NCBI GenBank assembly: GCA_963995505.1
Contig: OZ023198.1
Coordinates: 10,531,141-10,595,140 of the forward strand
From: Hypericum androsaemum
Lineage: Eukaryota > Streptophyta > Magnoliopsida > Malpighiales > Hypericaceae
Length of the DNA stretch: 64,000 bases
Direction: 5' to 3'
The position numbers and the translations under genes are program-made. Below, piece after piece: positions 57,443-64,000 of the stretch. Within the stretch, counting starts at the first letter, position 1, and every line of letters starts with the position of its first letter. Under the pieces are notes generated by a model. That model was given only the letters and a program-made list of their open reading frames with translations, was not told the DNA's origin and ran no database searches.

Positions 57443-57917
57443 CTGTGAATCCTAAATATAAAGAATAAGAATAACAGGCTTCAGGGGTTACCTTGAGAAT
57501 ACGATTTTATCTAATTATATGCATGCAGCAACAATAGAACTAATGTCAATATATATAATATTCAAGAGACACCATTTTTTGTCTTTTATGTTAAAAGATG
57601 CCATATTCCATGTTACATTACATCTTTTTTCACATACCTGTAATAAATGTAGAAACAAGGAACTCGAACAATATATGTCTTGACAAACAAAAGGACTCGG
57701 CCTATTCCGGTAATAAATATTTATTTAAATTAGTAAAAGAAAGGAAATCAAAATCCAAAAGGATAACAACTAGAATGTAACTGGTATGTTTCACTATATT
57801 GAAGTGGCATACATTATCATATAAATTAGAATACACGACAATATGTAATTTAACATATTGCCATATATGAGAATAGTTACCTTGACTGTAAAGAATACTA
57901 AAAACGAAAGAAAATGT

Positions 57918-58480
57918 TGAGGCACATGTGGGAAGCTGTTTGAAATTTTTAAGCGTGGTTGTCATGTAGCCAAAGTTATGTTTTTATACTCATTTTAGTC
58001 TACGTTGAGGTGTGCAAATCTAGTGTGAATCATTACTTCTGCGATAAAATCTTTCTGGAGGGTATAATTGTGTATTTTCATTTCGACATGACTGGTCATG
58101 CCTTTTTATTTGTGACGGCTATACTTTTTATTAACAAGAGATGTTGCCACTGTGATATATCATGCCACTCTGGAGAAGATGGTCCACTTGATTGCTAATG
58201 TCATTCCGTCAAACCAACTATGAGGCACGTGGAGAAGCTGTTTGAAATTTTTAATCGTGGTTGTCATGTAGCCAAATTTATATTTTTATACTCATTTTTA
58301 GTCTACGGGTAAGTGCGCAAATCTAGTGTGAATCAATACTTTTGCGATATAATCTTTCTGGGGGTATAATTATGTTTTGACATTTCGACATGACTGGTCA
58401 TTCCTTTTTATTTTGCGACGGCTATGCCTTTTATTAACAAAGGGTGTTGCCACTTTGACATATCATGTTATGCCATTTGA
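57918..58480 (+). repeat. Tandem duplication of about 300 bp
   Basis: Bases ~57918-58190 and ~58220-58480 align throughout: GAAGCTGTTTGAAATTTTTA, GGTTGTCATGTAGCCAAA, CAAATCTAGTGTGAATCA, CATTTCGACATGACTGGTCA, TTTTATTAACAARRGRTGTT. No ORF is conserved between units. Confidence 0.9.
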
Positions 58481-59104
58481 TTTGTTTGCAGACTTTTTGG
58501 TGAGGTTGACTTCTGCAATAAATCTTTTTGCAGTTCCACTTGATTGCTAATGTCATTCTACCAAACCAATTGTTGCAATTTGATTAAAGTAATCGTTATT
58601 ATAATTAAGCTAGAGGAGATTCAAAGAAACTTTTCAATCAACGACATACCAACATTTACATTAAAGCAGAGGGAGATAAAAATATGTTATTTTTATCATT
58701 ATTGATGATGTCAGTTCATTATTGGCAATGCCATTTTATCGCTAATGTCAGTTCATTTAATGTAATGCTCTTGTTATAATTCAAGTAACAATTATTCTAT
58801 TTTTTTACAATTCTGTTGGTACGTTACAATTGTGTCCTTGATATCTCCCTTCCGATCTCGCTTGCACTCTTTAATCTCTTTTTTTGTCTTTCTTAGAGTG
58901 TCTCTTGTCTTTATGTTTTACCTACCAGTTGAGATGTTGATGGATCAATATCAGCTGGCTGCTTCGACGGTGCTTTTGTATCTTTTACATTGCAACATTT
59001 TTTAAGATAATCAATCAGTTGTATATAACATTAACAATAATAATGAGTTTAAGATTAATCTTGTTACCAAACTTGAATTCCTGTCTCACTTGATTAATGT
59101 GGTA
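58481..59104. other. AT-rich sequence downstream of the FAR1-type relic
   Basis: Contains scattered CATGCCATTT/GTCAGTTCATT words like those in the relic's introns. No coding segment recognised. Confidence 0.5.
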
Positions 59105-60409
59105 TTAAAAAAAATTTCTTTCTAGGATCCAGTACAGCTTCATCTGATAATTGTACGAGCTGGCATAAAAATAATTAAAGATTTGTCTGTAATTACCTTC
59201 TCGCCCCTTTTCTATATGTACTTTAGAAGACTCCAATTCATCTCTAGCCTTTACTGTGCACATTTTCATGATATAATGCTCATGCAGCTTTGTGAAATCA
59301 TTTTCATCCAAGGAAGTCAAAGTATAAAGTATCCATGACTTTTAGTATGTGTCTACAAAACAATCCAAGCATTTCGTAGAGACGACACGAGCATGTAATT
59401 AACTTTGTTCCTTCTGAATAAGAACCATTCTCTCATCGAGCTTAATAGTATCATCTTTATCTGAACGCTTATACACGTACTGAATGGTGCCATCTGCAGA
59501 AATGGTAGTAATGACAGATCAGATAAAAGCATGTACCGTATTACCAAACGACATGTAATACTATAATCAGATGGCATGCTCATCATCGACGTAATGGCAG
59601 ACAATATTATAATATTTTTATGGTATGCTAACAGCATCCTTACCTGTGAAGTTGTTGTCCATTCTTTCCTGCATTCGGTATCCAATAGACTTTGAATATT
59701 GCTCCTGGAACTTTTCGAACATGGCATGTGTAAAAACTTTGGCAGATTCAACCAATGAGCTAGATATGAAGTTGTTCCTTGGTCTAAACTCCTTGGATTC
59801 ATAGTGTGTCCGAGCCTCGAGTTCCCTTCTTTCATCCAGTAGGTTGTTAAAATGCATAAAGAAATCTAGGAGGTTGTAGTCAGGTTGCAGATGCACTTTT
59901 ACAATATTGTTGAATGCTTCAACGAGTTGGATTATCACCATTCCAGCAGTAAAGTATTACCTAACCTATGTTGACGACCATTTCTTTCTAAAGTCGTGTA
60001 TGTAATTCAGCCATTCGTGGCTATCTGACTTAAAACTCTCTCGTATCATAGTTTCTCATACATGATCAAACTCTTTTTCATCATCAACATCGTATATCAT
60101 GTAATTGAATGATGCGGCTACCTTACATGTGTATAGACGTCTAAGCTTCTTCTTTGCATTCTCCAAGATATGCCACGTACATAGACAATGGTACATAACC
60201 GGCATTTCAAAACGGATGGCTCTACCCAATTGCACCATCTTGGTCTGTGAATATAGTTGTGGGAGTTTTATTATCTATGCACTTTAAGAAAGTCCTAAAC
60301 AACCATTAGAAAGATTTTGTTGTCTCATCAAATAATAGTGCTGCTCCAAAGATGGAGCTCATGCGATGGTTGTTGAATCCAACAAACAGTCCTGCAATAA
60401 GATTCATAT

Positions 60410-60775
60410 TGTTCATGCCATTTTGTAACACGAGATCATGCTATTCGGACATAAGTATACATGCCATCTGAACATTGCATGACATGCCATTTTGACTAAA
60501 CAGAGCAATATGAGTGTATTTTACTTAATGGACGGTCATTCTATTTTGTAACATAAGATCATTCCAGACGAACATAAAATATACATACCATCTGAACATT
60601 GCATGACACACCATTAAGACAAAATAGAGTAACATTAGCGTATTTTACCTAATGGACGGTCATTCATGCCATTTTGGCAGACAAAAGTATGCCAATCAAA
60701 CATAAATACACATGTCATTTGCAAATAAAATAACCTGTCATTTTGACAAAACTGGGCATGTTTTACCTAGTGGAC
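60410..60775 (+). repeat. Three tandem units of about 122 bp that include an exon end and splice donor
   Basis: Units ~60413-60534, 60535-60660 and 60661-60775 each end ATTTTACYTARTGGACGRT. On the minus strand this is the exon end RPL-G|GTAAAA of the FAR1-type gene. Internal words GTAACAYRAGATCAT and CATCTGAACATTGCATGACA recur. Confidence 0.8.
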
Positions 60776-61589
60776 GATAATTCTTGTTTGTTTTGTACGT
60801 GGTGTCAAAGCAAATGGCATCACCAAAGTATTTGTAATATGTTTGCATCCTCTTGTCAGCCCAGAAGATGTTTGCAATCTGCTCATCGTTGTCCACTTCA
60901 ATCTCATAGAAGAAAGATGGATTTTGGTATGCCTCACTTCTGAAATACTGAAGCAATGTTGTTGCTTTACCTGCCTTCATGGCCTTTTGTCATCATCTCC
61001 TCAGATGGTTTTTCAGGTCAATAGGTAGAAAACTAATGTTTTTCTTACCACCAGTTGCCATCGCCATCAGTTCGTATGATGACCTGTTCCTGAGACCAGC
61101 TTCATTATTCATCCTAGCTATCTATTGCTGAAGCTCATTGATAGATCAGTCGGATCTCAACATATGTTGGAATTCATTACTGTACAGTTCATGACCGTTG
61201 TGCTGCACAATCCAGTCTTTTATATAATAAGCTTCTTTCTCAAACATATAACCACCAGTGATCCTGACAAGATATCTAACTCGTTCCTCTCTTCGATCAT
61301 ATTTCTGAGTTTTCTTCTTTTTTTGTTCCTCCTTAGGTTTCCTACGCCACCCATCTTTGTTGCAAACATAGCTGGCATAAAGTACTTTATCTGACGGCTC
61401 ACCATTGATCTTCCCTGGTGTCAGATAGTTAACACGTACAGAAAATCTCTTTTGGTGCGCGTACAAATAGTAAAAATCTTACAGATCATCCAATGTATTA
61501 AACAATAACTTTTTCCACCATTCTTCTTTTTCCATTTATTCCAAAGTCTCCGCTACACCCAAACAATTTTAGATTTCTGGTCATGCCAG

Positions 61590-61885
61590 TTTTATATAAA
61601 AAAGATATTTCATATTGGCATCACTTTACAGGACATGAAAGTCTGACTGACTATGGCATGCTATTATAACATAACAGGTCATGTCAGTTCGACTTACTAT
61701 ACATTCTATTTGAATATAACAGGACAGGTCAGTTCGAATTACTATATCATACCATTTGGTTATAAATGTACATGCCAGTCTAACTCACAATATCTTGCCA
61801 TTTTAGAGTAAGAGGACATGCCAGTCGACCTTATAGTATCATGCCATTTAATAATAACAGGCCATGCCAGTTCTAAATTGTTATA
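61590..61885 (+). repeat. Degenerate repeat of CATGCCAGTTCGAC-type units
   Basis: About five units of 50-65 bp, each with (A/C)ATGCCAGTYYGAMYTAYTATAT and ATRCCATTTRR words. It occupies an intron-like gap of the FAR1-type relic. Confidence 0.6.
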
Positions 61886-62814
61886 CAAAGAAAAAGGCTC
61901 GGTCAATTAATTTACCTCCAGTTTGCTGTCTATTCCACGTAATTGAAATCTGTTCAATCATATTTGATATCCCTTCGATTTGCTGATCTGGATCTGTATT
62001 AAAAGTACTTGGATTTTTTAAATGATTTCGAGATCGATTATATAGAAAAGAAGCTTTTGAGATCCGAAGAAAGAGGTGTCCACTAACCTTCAACTCCGAA
62101 ATATCCTTGTTCTGCAGGTTGGAGATCAAAAATCTGCAGATCCATAAGATCTGCAGCAATTAATTCCACTGCATATCTGTAGCAGTTTTCTTCTTCACTC
62201 TTTTCAATCACCATTTTTTCGGAATCATCGATTGGAAGCGTGATTCTCTCTTTTACAATTGGAAATTGCATTTTCTAGTGATTGTATTTCATTCAATAAG
62301 TGTCTTGTTTCCCAATTAATCGCGCGCGGGGCGTTTCCCTTATTTGAATCCCGTTTTCTAACTTTGTCCCTATTTTTCAATCAATTTACAATTATGCCAT
62401 TTGAGCTTCTTTCAGCCCGTTCCGAACGGAAAAGCCCATTCTATTCGAAATTCTGGCCTAGACATAGGGGCGTCAATCTGACTTTAATTTTTAGTTTAGG
62501 GTTAACTTTTTTACGCAGTCAATATTTTTTTATGCATACATAAAGAATTTATCTTAATTATTTTTCAAAAAGTTGACTTAAATATTTAAAAATATAATTA
62601 AATAGAGATACTCTACAATTATAAACAAGCCCACACTCGCAACTAGCGATGAAGTGGTACGCCCATGAAACGAGGGGTGTCTGAGGACAATAATAAGAAC
62701 ATGATTAGAATCTATATATCAAAGTTAATATGGACGAATTGTAATATATGGTCCAAAATGTTGTATGATACCCACGATAATTAATTTAATTACTTGGCCG
62801 TTTGTATAAATTAG

Positions 62815-63168
62815 GAGCTGGTGAAGGTGGGAGGAGAGGGAAGCGAGAAAAAGCTAAGGGAAGCCATTGAAGTATTGGAGAGAGAGAGAAAGCAACTCGA
62901 GAAAAGCCCAGATATCCTACTTAGGACCAATACCAAGAGACTAAGGCAAGCCTGCTTCAAAGCCAACTACAAGAAGAGGAAGCTCATCTCCACTACTATA
63001 GTAAGTTTGAAAATAGGTTAAACTTCAACTGGACCGCCCACCCGACACCCTTTTTCCATTAGCGTCGGCTCCAAGAATAGTATTGAGGTGGCTGTTGCCG
63101 CCTCAATCTTATTCCATGAAGACGACGAGCACTATGACGAGATCAAATCTCTTCTATCTTACTTCTGA
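62815..63168 (+). CDS. Unrecognised coding-like fragment, charged helical protein
   Basis: Frame 62821-62999 encodes a Lys/Glu/Arg-rich, probably alpha-helical segment (EKKLREAIEVLERERKQLEK, RTNTKRLRQACFKANYKKRK). At about 63000 it meets GTAAGT, a possible donor. A second frame from about 63025 to TGA 63166 reads VGSKNSIEVAVAASILFHED and ends DEIKSLLSYF. The first acceptor-like AG is only about 16 bases after GTAAGT, so a small frameshift is as likely as an intron. No domain family is recognised, and the 5' start is not found. Confidence 0.4.
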
Positions 63169-64000
63169 GATGAAATAATAACAATAATTAATTACTATAT
63201 GTATATGTAGAGAAGAACTTCTTATTGTATTTAAATGGCTTGGAAAGTATTTATCGAAAGGGAAAAGATTAAAAATGGTACTTGCAGTTTTACAATTTTT
63301 GCATTGTGATCCTATGGTTTAGAAACAACTTTTTGAATCCTATGGTTTTCCAGTTTTTTCACTTACAGGCTCCCAAAAGGTCATGGGCCAAAATTGGTTC
63401 AGAACCTAGAAACGTCGTCATTTTACTCCTGAATTGGCATGCCACGTCGGACATGTGTTACCGGTTGATAAACTGAGTTATCACTAATTAAAATATCCAT
63501 TAAAAGCCCCTCCTTAGACCATGTATCCTCCTGGCGATTGAAATTATTGAGGAGACTCCATGGAAATGGAGACAACCCATTGAGGCAACGAAGAAATTCA
63601 AGCTTTAAGCAGTATCTGGAACACATCTGCTGCTAAGGTAAAACACAAAGAAAAACTCATATGCTACCAGAATACTTGCTAATGTTACTGTATGCTTTTG
63701 TATATGCTAAAAGTTGAATGTGTTTACTTCTGTTGTAGAAAATTGTAAAGAAGTCTAAGAAGGCAACATTGGGAGCCAACAATCGGGTGTGTCCGAGATT
63801 TGAAGCAACAATATTTGTGCCTTTTACATTTTGTGGATTTTGTGGAGTGATTGAAAAATGTTTAGATGGTCACTCAGTTGGATACCAAGTCAATTGTATC
63901 CACAAATTTTGTATAGTTATGTTAGTCAGATGTTGACAATGTCGACTGTATGGTACCTTTTCGGATTTGTCAAACAATCTATCGGATGTTCGGGTCGATT
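63169..64000. other. Intergenic sequence to window end
   Basis: Near 63270-63480, ATGGTACTTGCAGTTTTACA and CCTATGGTTTAGAAAC resemble the TIR style of the 19532-20636 element. Bases 63735-64000 show a Cys-rich frame (CGFCGVIEKC) of unknown identity that runs out of the window. Confidence 0.4.

Larger units (their letters stand above)
59105..62271 (-). pseudogene. FAR1/FRS-type MULE transposase-derived gene, decayed
   Basis: Minus-strand pieces in order: N-terminal exon 62271-62083, ending with donor GAAG|GTTAGT; FAR1 DNA-binding domain 61466-61146 (RFSVRVNYLTPGK, ITGGYMFEKEAY, DWIVQHNGHEL); linker with a stop in ELQQ-IARMNNEAGLRNRSS (about 61120); MULE domain start 60980-60770 (LLQYFRSEAYQNPSFFYEIE, NIFWADKRMQ, first Asp in CFDTTYKTNKNYRPLG); after a repeat-filled intron, LFVGFNNHRMSSIFGAALLF, a stop where the family has Glu before WLF, TIFTDQDG (second Asp), a frameshift, then CLCTWHILENAKKKL (60238-60056); helical part 59941-59618; SWIM zinc finger CSCRLYEMLGLFCRHIL (59398-59345) in a different frame; C-terminal part 59320-59105. 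In functional relatives this is a phytochrome-A-pathway transcription factor or a transposase. At least four disabling changes. Confidence 0.8.

Overview
This window is AT-rich nuclear DNA from a flowering plant, most likely a dicot-type genome. The evidence is genes with GT-AG introns and plant-only families (a CLE peptide precursor, an ARAD-like exostosin-family glycosyltransferase, a DCL/DUF3223 protein, a RING-CH E3 ligase, FAR1-type transposase), plant LTR retrotransposons primed by initiator tRNA-Met, and many small TIR elements. I cannot name the species.

Layout. 0-6 kb is repeat wreckage: a copia-like LTR remnant, a TIR element with degenerate TTAGGG tracts, a 1-kb foldback element with a tRNA-like segment in each arm, and a CACTA-type terminus. 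6.0-13.2 kb (copy A) and 21.2-38.5 kb (copy B) are two direct copies of one ancestral segment of about 7 kb. Each has gained and lost different pieces: A holds a retroposed dienoyl-CoA reductase-like fragment with target-site duplication (TSD); B holds a LINE 3' fragment, a SINE-like insert and an 8.27-kb Ty3/gypsy chromovirus whose empty site survives in A. Each copy keeps a different half of a small, possibly secreted-protein gene. The spacer between the copies (13.2-21.2 kb) has a 125-bp minisatellite, an F-box/LRR-like fragment, a solo LTR and a TIR element.

39-56 kb is the genic part: an ARAD-like pseudogene, an apparently intact CLE45-type peptide gene on the minus strand, an apparently intact seven-coding-exon RING-CH (MARCH-like) gene on the minus strand, and an apparently intact two-exon DCL-like gene on the plus strand with a GGCCCA-rich promoter. 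A rearranged copia element with very short LTRs (50.4-52.8 kb) sits between the last two. 56-62.3 kb is a decayed minus-strand FAR1/MULE gene followed by an At2g35280-type F-box pseudogene, both with local tandem duplications, one of which repeats an exon end with its splice donor. The last 1.7 kb has an unrecognised coding-like fragment.

The genes do not form a pathway. The interest lies in the CLE45-type ligand variant, the nested history of the duplication, the foldback element and several unusual repeat structures. All coordinates, splice sites and identity estimates were read by eye; no searches were run.
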